The position numbers and the translations under genes were made by a program. From an uncultured Muribaculum sp. (GTDB taxonomy: Bacteria; Bacteroidota; Bacteroidia; Bacteroidales; Muribaculaceae), in contig CANPDS010000015.1 in the NCBI GenBank assembly GCA_947573015.1, positions 1 to 17,339 on the forward strand: DNA of 17,339 bases. The letters run 5' to 3'. The notes under the pieces were generated by a model. The model ran no database searches. It was given only the letters and a program-made list of their open reading frames with translations, and was not told the DNA's origin. Below, piece after piece: positions 7,936 to 15,207 of the stretch (position 1 is its first letter; each line of letters begins with the position of its first letter).

Positions 7936-8970
7936 TTATTTTTTCTGCATAAAGAGCCATTCGCGTACTGGAGTCAGGCGGTAAGCATAGTCGAATGAGT
8001 ACATATGCTCACTTCCTTTGCCATCCTCGGGAAGTACGGATTTCGGTGAGAAGTTGATGATATTGACTTTTGCACCTTTCGCGAGAAGGGAGGCCGCGAG
8101 TGAGTCCTGTTCTGTCTGAGGAAGTTTTGCGCTCCATTCGGCAAACTCATACTTTATGCCGAGACTGTCGGCCGCATTTTCGAGAGCTTTGATGTCACCG
8201 AACGATTTACCGCTTTTGCCGGCGGTTACATAGGTAAATGTGTGGCGCGCAAGTTCATCGAATTTAGCTGTATCCCAGTGGCAGTCTACGAATATAGATG
8301 CCGCAAATATATCGGGATAGGTTATATTGTAGTACATCGATATCATTCCACCCATCGACTGTCCTGTTGTATAGAGGCGCGCTGTATCGATATTATATGT
8401 CCGGACGATGTTTTTCAGCATCCGGATCACAACATCAACCTCGGTGGTGTGTTCATATGCGTCATTTACAGCTACTCCAGAGAATTGCGGTACGAGCACA
8501 TAGCATGGATGTTTTTTCTGCCATTGTGGAGTTGCCCATACAAGGGCGCCGTATCCTTGGGTGAGTGGTGTTGTGTAGTTTTCGCCAGGAGTGCTTGCAT
8601 CGGCCATGAACAGAACAAGAGGATATTCAGAGCCCTCTGTCTGTCCTTTGGGTGTAAACAGATTGTACTTCATGACGGTTCCGGTAGCGCTGTCGGTATA
8701 TTGCAGCTGTTTGAATTCAGGCACTTCTGTTTTGATCATGGCCTGTAGTACGGAATCGTTGCTATTGTAGATAGTTGGGCCACCGCCCGGAGTGCCGAGT
8801 TGGGGTCCGCCCACATGTCCCTCCTTGGGTTGAGCATTGTGCGTGTTCCCGTTGGGGGCATCAATAGATTTGTTGGCTTGTTTGGAATTGCCACACGAAG
8901 TAATGGCAGCAGTTGATAAGGCTGTCGCAAGGGATATAAACATCCAATAAGCAAGTTGTTTTATCTTCAT
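7936..8970 (-). CDS. Lipoprotein alpha/beta hydrolase, esterase or peptidase-like
   Basis: Exported lipoprotein of 344 residues with an alpha/beta-hydrolase fold, probably cleaving an ester or peptide bond outside the cytoplasm. The signal peptide ends at AITSC, with Cys26 as the likely lipidated residue. A Gly/Pro-rich tether follows (GGPQLGTPGGGP at about 54-65). The catalytic domain starts near residue 95 with MKYNLFTPKG and YPLVLFMADAS. The nucleophile elbow is GQSMGG with Ser205. D259 (KSFGDI) and H322 (SEHMYSFDY) are candidates for the rest of the triad by position. The pattern recalls the polyhydroxybutyrate-depolymerase or feruloyl-esterase-like group and prolyl-oligopeptidase-like hydrolases in Bacteroidetes; I cannot choose among them. 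It is probably a single-gene unit: a terminator follows and 183 bases separate it from the DUF1573 gene upstream. It is not clearly part of the nearby PUL, whose terminator comes before the DUF1573 gene. Confidence 0.8.
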   Translation of the reverse strand: MKIKQLAYWMFISLATALSTAAITSCGNSKQANKSIDAPNGNTHNAQPKEGHVGGPQLGTPGGGPTIYNSNDSVLQAMIKTEVPEFKQLQYTDSATGTVMKYNLFTPKGQTEGSEYPLVLFMADASTPGENYTTPLTQGYGALVWATPQWQKKHPCYVLVPQFSGVAVNDAYEHTTEVDVVIRMLKNIVRTYNIDTARLYTTGQSMGGMISMYYNITYPDIFAASIFVDCHWDTAKFDELARHTFTYVTAGKSGKSFGDIKALENAADSLGIKYEFAEWSAKLPQTEQDSLAASLLAKGAKVNIINFSPKSVLPEDGKGSEHMYSFDYAYRLTPVREWLFMQKK

Positions 8971-9003
8971 AACAGGAATTTATGGATGAAGTTATAATAC
9001 AAA

Positions 9004-9038
9004 GCATGCGCCGATATCCATGGGATATGGCGCGGTGC
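9004..9038 (-). terminator. Imperfect palindrome between the DUF1573 and hydrolase genes, possible weak terminator
   Basis: GCGCCGATATCC at 9008-9019 pairs with GGATATGGCGC at 9023-9033 around ATG, with one bulge; flanking GCA and TGC extend it imperfectly. On the - strand it is followed by TTTGTATT. It could end the DUF1573 transcript, although it lies about 120 bases beyond the stop codon, or it could be an operator for the hydrolase gene that starts 34 bases further on. Confidence 0.35.
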
Positions 9039-9153
9039 ATCTGTTTATAATACTAATTAAATGGGATGAATGTTCAGCCGGATAGGTATATTGCCTTGGT
9101 CTTACGACAAAATGGGGATCTGTTGTTTTTATTAACAGAGTTTGGCATATGGA

Positions 9154-9900
9154 TCATTCTTTTCCGCTAACTACAATTTCCAGAGGAGTGAGTGCCTCAC
9201 CGTTGACTATCGGTGTGACCTTTACCGAATGGGTTCCGGTGAATGAGGTGATGGCACGTACTGACACATTGGCCTCACCCTCATCTCCTGCTTTGAGCAG
9301 ATGGATTGTTGGAAATTGTACGGAAAAATCGTTTGAGGGATTGTCGACTCTGAAGGTAAGGTTGATGGTCGATGTGCCGTCGTTGCCAAACTTGAGTTTC
9401 ATGCTCTGTGGATGGCCGGGAGCTACCGGGAGCATCACCATTCGGCGATAGTTCATGAATAGACCATGTCCGTAGTCGTAGTTATATAATTCGTGTATCG
9501 GATGTTTTCCGGGAGTCACGTCGCCCTTTACCCATATCCGGTTGAATTTTTTCTGGGCGTTGCTGAACACTACTATCTCCTTACTGAAGTGTCCTGGCCG
9601 GAAGTTCGGGTCGAAAGTTACATCCACGTATCCTTTTTTGCCGGGATATACCGGGCGTTTCGATACCTCGGCATGCACGCACGAGCACCCTGCGCGTGCG
9701 GATGTCAAAGCTACGGTGTCTCGTCCGGTATTGGTAAATGTGAAGCGGTGTTTCACCTTGCCTCCGGTTTCGCTGATAGTCCCGAAATCATGTATTTTCT
9801 CATCGAATGTCACAGACTCATTCACAGTCTGCGCTGCGGCGGTCCCCGACATCATGGCGAGCATCAACAGTGGCAGGATTATATTGGACAGTCTTATCAT
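9154..9900 (-). CDS. Exported DUF1573 domain protein
   Basis: Secreted or periplasmic protein of 248 residues with unknown function. The signal peptide is MIRLSNIILPLLMLAMMSGTA, with probable cleavage after AAA at 21-23. The first domain, about residues 28-128, is a clear DUF1573 (Ig-like, ASH/MSP-related) domain: HDFGTISETGG at 37-47, FTNTGRDTV, the GCSC motif at 71-74, YPGKKGYVDVTFDP and IVVFSN. Residues about 150-246 form a second beta-rich domain of similar Ig-like style without the cysteine motif. Such proteins are very common in Bacteroidetes, often of unknown role. The start is supported by the signal peptide. A good promoter lies about 120 bases upstream, and the leader holds a 60-base inverted-repeat element. 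The gene lies beyond the terminator of the PUL, so it is probably a separate unit. Confidence 0.85.
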   Translation of the reverse strand: MIRLSNIILPLLMLAMMSGTAAAQTVNESVTFDEKIHDFGTISETGGKVKHRFTFTNTGRDTVALTSARAGCSCVHAEVSKRPVYPGKKGYVDVTFDPNFRPGHFSKEIVVFSNAQKKFNRIWVKGDVTPGKHPIHELYNYDYGHGLFMNYRRMVMLPVAPGHPQSMKLKFGNDGTSTINLTFRVDNPSNDFSVQFPTIHLLKAGDEGEANVSVRAITSFTGTHSVKVTPIVNGEALTPLEIVVSGKE

Positions 9901-9952
9901 GGTGGCTGTGGTAATATAAATAATGAGGTAAAATAATATGTAGCTGTTAAAC

Positions 9953-10012
9953 CTGTAGGGGTCCGGACGTTATAGACCAGAAGTGTGGACGCACCAAGGT
10001 GCCTCCCTACAG
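9953..10012. repeat. 60-base element with 8-base inverted ends (leader structure or dispersed palindromic repeat)
   Basis: CTGTAGGG at 9953-9960 and CCCTACAG at 10005-10012 are perfect inverted repeats that close a 60-base unit. Inside are GCACCAAGGTGC (9991-10002), which can fold on itself, and the perfect palindrome GTCCGGAC (9961-9968). Read on the - strand it begins about four bases after the predicted transcription start of the DUF1573 gene, so it would fold at the very 5' end of that message. No second copy was seen in this window. It resembles the GTAGGG-ended palindromic repeats that recur between genes in many bacteria, but that is from memory and untested here. Confidence 0.55.
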
Positions 10013-10021
10013 AGTTGATTG

Positions 10022-10054
10022 CAAATTTACTAATAAGGCAGTGGTAATGCCAAA
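10022..10054 (-). promoter_or_regulatory. Bacteroidetes-type promoter for the DUF1573 gene
   Basis: On the - strand, TTTG (10054-10051) is followed after 21 bases by TAAATTTG (10029-10022). This matches the Bacteroidetes primary sigma consensus of TTTG at -33 and TAnnTTTG at -7 with 19-21 bases between. A start near 10016 is expected, giving a leader of about 115 bases before the DUF1573 start codon. A second TAAATTTG stands at 10058-10051, overlapping the -33 box, but lacks its own -33 partner. Confidence 0.65.
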
Positions 10055-10114
10055 TTTATTAGCGTTTTATAGATGTTTTTATAATCTTGTAATAGCATGC
10101 TTAACGTATCAATT

Positions 10115-10158
10115 CCTCTGTAAAAACAGAGGGAGCGATCGTTGCTGATCGCTCCCTC
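10115..10158 (-). terminator. Strong terminator of the GH18/SusCD locus
   Basis: GAGGGAGCGATC (10129-10140) and GATCGCTCCCTC (10147-10158) form a perfect 12-base stem with a six-base loop. On the - strand the stem is followed by TGTTTTTACAG. A second small hairpin, CCTCTG (10115-10120) with CAGAGG (10127-10132), surrounds the T-run and shares four bases with the first stem. It lies about 65 bases after the last PUL gene. Confidence 0.85.
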
Positions 10159-10224
10159 ACATAGGAAAGAGTAGTTATTGATGTTTAACCAATGTCGGTT
10201 AAGGTTTTCCTGTCAAATACCTGA

Positions 10225-11253
10225 TTATTCGAAAGCCTGGAACTCAGTCATGTATTGACCTTCGCCAGTGCCATCATAGAATGAGGTAGATGTAAGGCGA
10301 ACATATCGCATTTGGAATGGTGCCCAGAACGCGAATATTGCTTGACGTGGATTGGCTGACCATGTGCGTGAGCCTTGAATGCTCCATGATTCACCATCGA
10401 TACTTGTTTCTAATGTACCAGCGTTAATTCCCCAATAGCTACCATAGTAGTCGAAGCGCACACTGCTGAGAGTGTAGACTTTGCCAAGATCGATAGTTGT
10501 TACAACTTCATCGCGTGTGTTGGGGGCATGGTTTGCTACACGGATAGCCGCACGTGATGTGTTGCCATCGAAGAGTGCGGCAGGACAGACCTCTTCCACT
10601 CCTGTTGCAGTCACTTTGTAGATGCCGGACCAACCGGTTTTATCGGAGATCTGAGTGCCGAGAGCGGTATTTCCGTCTGGATTCACCATACCTTCTTTGA
10701 CCGCAGATGCAAAACCAATGTAGGCATGTCCCTGCTGTTGGCTAGCGACACCACCGCTAACTTCAACCATGGAGATAGGAAGAAGATATGCACTTTCAGT
10801 GAGGTTTGCCCAGTTAACATGGCTGACATCAACTGTCGCTGTCACTTCATTTGATATGTTCGCACCCTGAGGGATAAGCAAAACATCAGAATCAAACGAT
10901 ACATTTACGTTTGCATCAGCAGGGACAGATGCATATCCGTCAACTTTGGCAGTTGGATCTGCTGCAATCCTTACAGTAATATCCTGGGGTGCAGGACGGG
11001 TACTCTGCACGCGGAATTTTATTTCTGATGGAGAAGATGCAAGCATAGAACCTACTGGAGTATGGTATATTTGGTAGGCGAAGCTGTTGTTAGGAAGTCC
11101 TAGAGGAGTCGTGGCTGTTGTGGTGACGTATATGAGATTGTCGGGATTACCCACGACATCATATGTATCATCATCATTACAGGATGTCATGCTCATGGCA
11201 CCGGCAATAGCCAAAGATGCCAAAATATAATTCTTAAGTTTCATAGTCAGCAT
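10225..11253 (-). CDS. Surface glycan-binding-type lipoprotein: DUF1735 plus F5/8 type C domain
   Basis: Probable cell-surface glycan-binding protein of the PUL (342 residues). The signal peptide ends in SMTSC (Cys25), followed by NDDD, a good surface-export signal. Residues about 38-180 are a DUF1735 (BT_3987-like N-terminal, Ig-like) domain, with the usual APQDITVRIAAD and ANISNEVTATVDVSHV blocks. Residues about 200-342 are an F5/8 type C (discoidin, CBM32-like) domain: LFDGNTSR, TIDLGKVYTLSSVRFDYYG, SIDGESW, MRYVRLTSTSF and the closing MTEFQAFE. No catalytic domain is present. The start is uncertain: ATG at 11244 gives MKLKNYIL, a more usual signal-peptide beginning, while 11253 adds MLT. 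It lies 9 bases after the DUF1735-LamG gene and is last in the operon, before a strong terminator. Glycan binding is inferred from domains and position. Confidence 0.87.
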   Translation of the reverse strand: MLTMKLKNYILASLAIAGAMSMTSCNDDDTYDVVGNPDNLIYVTTTATTPLGLPNNSFAYQIYHTPVGSMLASSPSEIKFRVQSTRPAPQDITVRIAADPTAKVDGYASVPADANVNVSFDSDVLLIPQGANISNEVTATVDVSHVNWANLTESAYLLPISMVEVSGGVASQQQGHAYIGFASAVKEGMVNPDGNTALGTQISDKTGWSGIYKVTATGVEEVCPAALFDGNTSRAAIRVANHAPNTRDEVVTTIDLGKVYTLSSVRFDYYGSYWGINAGTLETSIDGESWSIQGSRTWSANPRQAIFAFWAPFQMRYVRLTSTSFYDGTGEGQYMTEFQAFE

Positions 11254-11262
11254 TATTGTCTA

Positions 11263-12477
11263 TTATTGTGCACACTTGTTTTTGTCATCAAATACCCATG
11301 CTACTGCATTGGCAGCTTCTGGGGTGTCGACAAGGCCGGCTCCCTCTTTTTTCTCGCGCTGGGTCTTGCTCCAGTCCATATCATATCCATGACCTGTTGC
11401 ATCGTGGAAGATATATCCGTCACCTTCGTTGAGTTTCCAATAAGCCACAAGGCCTTCTGATGTTGCATCTGCGCCGCAGAGATTTCCCTGAATTTCTGCA
11501 GAACCAAGAGCGCGGTTCCAGACCCGGATTTCTGCCATACGACCACGGAAATACTGTTGTGACGGGTAGTTCTCCCATGACATACCAAGCTCAATACGCT
11601 GGAACTTGATGGTGCCAACATTACCAGCAGTTTCGCTGTCTTTTACACCGTCAACATAGATTGCGAAGTTTGTACCGTCATAAGTGACTGATATCATATA
11701 CCAACGGTTGGTATCGAAACGAGTGTTTGTAACGATATTCGTCACACCATCGGGATTGACCCATTGGAGAGAGTTGACATCATAGCCTCCCTCACCGAAA
11801 CGGAACATTGACTGGTTGCTTTCGTCTATCTCGCAGAAGTTCATAAGACGTGCAATTGAGTGCCAATACTCAGAGTAACATTTTACCTCATAAGTGTAGT
11901 TGGCGAGTTCAATCGGCTCGTCGAAAATGAAGTTGGAGTACATTCCTGTATTGCTCAAGTCGAGAGCAGTGAACTGCAATGTTCGTGCGAGTTGTAGATA
12001 GATGGTTTGTGATGGAGCAAGGATATCTACACCGTCACACTGGTTGATCGAGATGGGAATCACATATACGAGTTCGTCAAGAAGACCTTCTGTTGAAGTG
12101 ATTGTTACTTCTACTGCATCAGAAAAGGAAGAACCAGCTTTAATTACGCCTTCAGTCTTGTTAAGAGTGTAGTTGGCGCTTGGCATGGCTGCAAATGCTG
12201 TTCCTTTATTTTTGTTATAGTTTTCTAAGGCAGCCTCATCAATAGCGAAGCGTACTTTGGTATCTCTCGTTACTTTGTGGCTGGTCGATGCGGTCATCAC
12301 ATAGGTTGAAGGGGTATCTTCAATCTTGAAGCGTACCACAGGTGTGCTTTCAGTGCCAGTGACATAGACCACATTGTGGTCATAGTCAAACTTGTCTCCT
12401 TCTGAGTTGCATGCTGTGAGCAACATCATACCAAAAGGCACTGCAAGCATTGCTGATTTGAATTTATTTAGATTCAT
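11263..12477 (-). CDS. Surface glycan-binding-type lipoprotein: DUF1735 plus LamG-like domain
   Basis: Probable surface lipoprotein of the PUL (404 residues). The signal peptide ends in LLTAC (Cys23), followed by NSEGD. Residues about 35-165 form a DUF1735 domain (TKVRFAIDEAALENYNKNKG, then ANYTLNKTEGVIKAGSS, then YVIPISINQCDGV). Residues about 178-375 form a concanavalin A/laminin-G-like jelly roll: RWYMISVTYDGTNFAIYVDG at 258-277, FRGRMAEIRVWNRALGSAEI at 310-329 and LVAYWKLNEGDG. This domain often binds carbohydrate, and no glycosidase catalytic signature is seen. The gene lies 31 bases after the GH18 gene and 9 bases before the F5/8C gene, clearly one operon. Role as a glycan-capturing partner of the GH18 enzyme and SusD is inferred. 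Confidence 0.87.
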   Translation of the reverse strand: MNLNKFKSAMLAVPFGMMLLTACNSEGDKFDYDHNVVYVTGTESTPVVRFKIEDTPSTYVMTASTSHKVTRDTKVRFAIDEAALENYNKNKGTAFAAMPSANYTLNKTEGVIKAGSSFSDAVEVTITSTEGLLDELVYVIPISINQCDGVDILAPSQTIYLQLARTLQFTALDLSNTGMYSNFIFDEPIELANYTYEVKCYSEYWHSIARLMNFCEIDESNQSMFRFGEGGYDVNSLQWVNPDGVTNIVTNTRFDTNRWYMISVTYDGTNFAIYVDGVKDSETAGNVGTIKFQRIELGMSWENYPSQQYFRGRMAEIRVWNRALGSAEIQGNLCGADATSEGLVAYWKLNEGDGYIFHDATGHGYDMDWSKTQREKKEGAGLVDTPEAANAVAWVFDDKNKCAQ

Positions 12478-12508
12478 TTCTGTAATGTCTTAATGATATT
12501 TATCGGTA

Positions 12509-13555
12509 TTAATATTTGATCGACGGATTGCAGAGTTGGATAGCACGGCGTACATTGTGGTATGGACCATACTTGTGATAGTAGTCGTACTCGAAATAGT
12601 AGCCGCCGAAACCGCCTTTACGACCTTGCTCTGGATTCCAGCGAGCGAAGCCTTCAAGAGAGTACATGCGCGATCCAGGCTCGATTGCCCAGAAGTCGGA
12701 GGTGATAGTGTTGCCATCGGCCTCCGTGAAAGCTACGCCAGCATTTGTACGGTTGTCACCCATCTGTTCACAGCATACATACTTTTCTGGAGGAATCGAA
12801 CCGGCTACAGCGTTGTAGTTGCTCTGGAGGCGTGCGGCACTGCTACAATTGTATGCTTGATGTACCCAGAAACTACAGAGTTCACCGATTGCTGCTGGTG
12901 GAGTGTGGCTATAGTAGTCGACGATAAGGAGTTTTGACGGGTCATCACCTTTGGGGCCGATCTTCTCGGATAGATACTGACAGACGAGGGTAATCTTGTT
13001 GCCACCGTCTAACCAATAATCGCGAGGTTCGTAGTCGAGGTCGACACCGTCGATACCACGTTCGTAGATCTCTTCAAGAATGATGTCGGCATAGATGCGC
13101 ATTGCCTCTTCGTCGCTCATGTCCTTTACATTGAATGTCTCGCCGCTGAGGTTGGTGAATTCATAGCGCCATGCAGCATCCTTATGTGATACAAACTTCA
13201 TGCCCTTCTTTTCCTGGCAGAAACGCATGTCGGAAACAGCCATAGGATTATAGTCAACGCTGTTTTTATCGAGACAGGGTGTACCTTCCCAAAGGTTGAT
13301 AACATCAATAGAGTCAGGAAGACCGATGATACGCTGACCCCATGAAGCAGGATATTTTTCACCTGGACCGTAACCTGCGAAGTAGCCGTAGAAAATGGCG
13401 TGGTCGCTTTCATGGTATGCACGCAGATTTGCATAGTATTGGTCATCATAGGTGGTGAGCTTTTGGATTTCCATCGGCTCGACATCAGTGTCGCAAGCGA
13501 CAAATCCTGTAGCGAGAGCAAGAAGTCCTATGATGCCTGATATTTTAGTTTTCAT
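12509..13555 (-). CDS. GH18 lipoprotein, probable endo-beta-N-acetylglucosaminidase
   Basis: Surface glycoside hydrolase of family 18 (348 residues). The signal peptide ends in GFVAC (Cys21), followed by DTDVEP. The barrel shows HAIFYGYFAGYGP on the first strand and the full catalytic motif DGVDLDYE at 169-176, with Glu176 as acid/base and Asp174 as assisting residue, so the enzyme looks active. FWVHQAYN at 229-236 and GGYYFEYDYYHKYGP at 317-331 fit later barrel strands. Size and style match the Bacteroidetes GH18 group that includes N-glycan endoglycosidases such as BT_1044 and the catalytic part of BT_3987. These cut between the two core GlcNAc residues by substrate-assisted catalysis. Chitinase activity is less likely but cannot be excluded. 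The gene sits between susD (54 bases) and the DUF1735-LamG gene (31 bases). Unlike BT_3987 it has no N-terminal DUF1735; that domain occurs in the two downstream proteins. Confidence 0.87.
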   Translation of the reverse strand: MKTKISGIIGLLALATGFVACDTDVEPMEIQKLTTYDDQYYANLRAYHESDHAIFYGYFAGYGPGEKYPASWGQRIIGLPDSIDVINLWEGTPCLDKNSVDYNPMAVSDMRFCQEKKGMKFVSHKDAAWRYEFTNLSGETFNVKDMSDEEAMRIYADIILEEIYERGIDGVDLDYEPRDYWLDGGNKITLVCQYLSEKIGPKGDDPSKLLIVDYYSHTPPAAIGELCSFWVHQAYNCSSAARLQSNYNAVAGSIPPEKYVCCEQMGDNRTNAGVAFTEADGNTITSDFWAIEPGSRMYSLEGFARWNPEQGRKGGFGGYYFEYDYYHKYGPYHNVRRAIQLCNPSIKY

Positions 13556-13609
13556 TTCTTTTAAATACAGTTTTGTAGAATTGATGTGCTTAAATTCTCT
13601 TGTGGCGGA

Positions 13610-15184
13610 TTATTTTTTGTCCCACCAAAGTTTTGTTCCTCCATTGTCGGGACCACCGAGGAGTGTAACACCGACAGCTACACCGCTTGCATTGTCAATA
13701 TATTCCTGATCTGGATATGGAATGCGACGAGCACCTTTGTCTGAATCGATTGTGCCATTGCTAGCGTTGTTTACAACGGGGATAAGTTTGGGATAACCAG
13801 TGCGGCGGTAATCGCTCCAAGCTTCGCAACCTTCAAGGTATCCAGCAATCCACTTCTGGGTAATGATACGCTCAAGATTGGTCTCGAAGTTGGCAGAAGC
13901 GTCCCAAGCCGGTGTTACAGTGCTGTTTATAGATGCACCATTGCTTGCTACAACATCAGAGAACGAGCCAGGAATGTTGGTCGAAGCAAGGTATGCTGAA
14001 GCGCCGTCAGCACCACGTTCTGCAAAAGATGTTGTAACACCGGCAGTATAGAAGTCTTCAGCACTGCCTCCCATGCTCCTGCCTCGTAGAGCTCCTTCGG
14101 CACGTAGGAAGTAGCTTTCTGCTGCGTACATAAGCACAATTGGTGTATTGGCAGTGATATTCATATGAGACAGATTTGCATTGGCTCGATATGATGAAAC
14201 GTTGCTTACATTAAGTCCAATACGTACACCATTATAGTTGCCATCGGCACCTACCGTGAAGTACACGCTACGGCGAGGATCTTCATATCCATTCATATAC
14301 GCAATGATTGATGCTGCAGGATAGGCCTCTCCCCAATTCATTATCTCAACATATGGATGTGTGTAATTAATGAGTTCGTGTTTGATTTCGAATCGGTCAT
14401 CTTTCATTTCGATAAGTCCAGCAGAAGATGACACAGCTTTCTCGGCTTCTGTTTTTGCAAGGTTTGCATCAACATATGAGCAACGCATTGCCAGACGCAG
14501 ACGGAGAGTGTTGGCAAACTTCATCCATTTTGCAATTGATCCACCATATACGATATCGTAATCTTCAAGAGTGGTTGCCGAACCGCTTGTTATGGCGGTG
14601 TTTAGTACTGTAATTGCATCGTCTAGTTCTTCGAAGAATTGTGCATATACTTTGTCTAGGGCATCGTAATCTCCTGTAGATCCGTAGTTTACATAAAGAA
14701 TTGGACCATAGGAGTCAGCGGTGCGGTGCATGCCGGCAACCTTTACTATTGTTGCGAGTGCGTCAAGAGTTGTTAGATTGTCAGCTACGGCAAGTTTGTG
14801 GATTTCGTTCCAAGGCGACATTACGCGTGTGTAAGCTGCGTCGAATAAAGATTTACGAGCCTGCTCGCGGAAGAAGAGGAGACTGTTCCATTCGGCGTTG
14901 GTATGAGTGCACGCGATATATCCACCAAGTGCATCATAATTGAATGCTTGTGTAATCTCATAGTCACCGGCTGATACATTACCATCTGTATTCTGCCAGG
15001 GTGCGATACCACGGAGCATTTGCTGGAAGAACGAACCGGCTTTGAGATTGTCGGTGGCCATCATATCGTTGGTCGCCTCATTTGGATTGATGTTGTCTTC
15101 CAAGTCGATACATGAGGTCGACATAAAGGCGAGAGCAACACCGGCTACGGCCAATCTTGTATTAAAAATATTTTTGAGTATCAT
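13610..15184 (-). CDS. SusD/RagB-type glycan-binding lipoprotein (SusD-like_2 group)
   Basis: Lipoprotein lid of the SusCD importer (524 residues, normal length). The signal peptide ends in MSTSC (Cys25), followed by IDLEDNINPNEATND, the usual opening of the SusD-like_2 group. Later blocks typical of the group include FANTLRLRLAMRCSYV, NWGEAYPAASIIAYMNG followed by YEDPRRSVYF, the ITQKWIAGYLEGCEAWSDYR block that leads into RTGYPKLIPVVNN, and RRIPYPDQEYIDN near the end. The helical TPR-like scaffold expected of SusD is consistent with the first 200 residues. It follows susC by 23 bases and precedes the GH18 gene, so it should bind the glycan released or presented by the GH18 enzyme and cap the SusC channel. 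Family call is firm; ligand inferred. Confidence 0.93.
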   Translation of the reverse strand: MILKNIFNTRLAVAGVALAFMSTSCIDLEDNINPNEATNDMMATDNLKAGSFFQQMLRGIAPWQNTDGNVSAGDYEITQAFNYDALGGYIACTHTNAEWNSLLFFREQARKSLFDAAYTRVMSPWNEIHKLAVADNLTTLDALATIVKVAGMHRTADSYGPILYVNYGSTGDYDALDKVYAQFFEELDDAITVLNTAITSGSATTLEDYDIVYGGSIAKWMKFANTLRLRLAMRCSYVDANLAKTEAEKAVSSSAGLIEMKDDRFEIKHELINYTHPYVEIMNWGEAYPAASIIAYMNGYEDPRRSVYFTVGADGNYNGVRIGLNVSNVSSYRANANLSHMNITANTPIVLMYAAESYFLRAEGALRGRSMGGSAEDFYTAGVTTSFAERGADGASAYLASTNIPGSFSDVVASNGASINSTVTPAWDASANFETNLERIITQKWIAGYLEGCEAWSDYRRTGYPKLIPVVNNASNGTIDSDKGARRIPYPDQEYIDNASGVAVGVTLLGGPDNGGTKLWWDKK

Positions 15185-15207
15185 TTTGATTTCTGATTTA
15201 AGGATAG

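Larger units (their letters stand above)
9901..10224. other. 324-base intergenic region between the DUF1573 gene and the end of the PUL
   Basis: From right to left (direction of transcription) it holds the PUL terminator at 10123-10158, the promoter at 10022-10054, the inverted-repeat element at 9953-10012 and the A/T-rich leader of the DUF1573 gene. About 65 bases lie between the PUL stop codon and its terminator. I saw no small gene with a convincing start and composition here. Confidence 0.7.

Noticed and set aside
8242..8748. 168-codon open frame on the + strand inside the hydrolase gene
   Set aside because: It is rich in Cys, His and Tyr without domain pattern and is antisense to a gene with an intact catalytic motif.
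9119..9139. TCTGTT/AACAGA hairpin after the DUF1573 gene as a terminator
   Set aside because: The stem is only six A/T-rich pairs with a nine-base loop and no T-run after it on the - strand.
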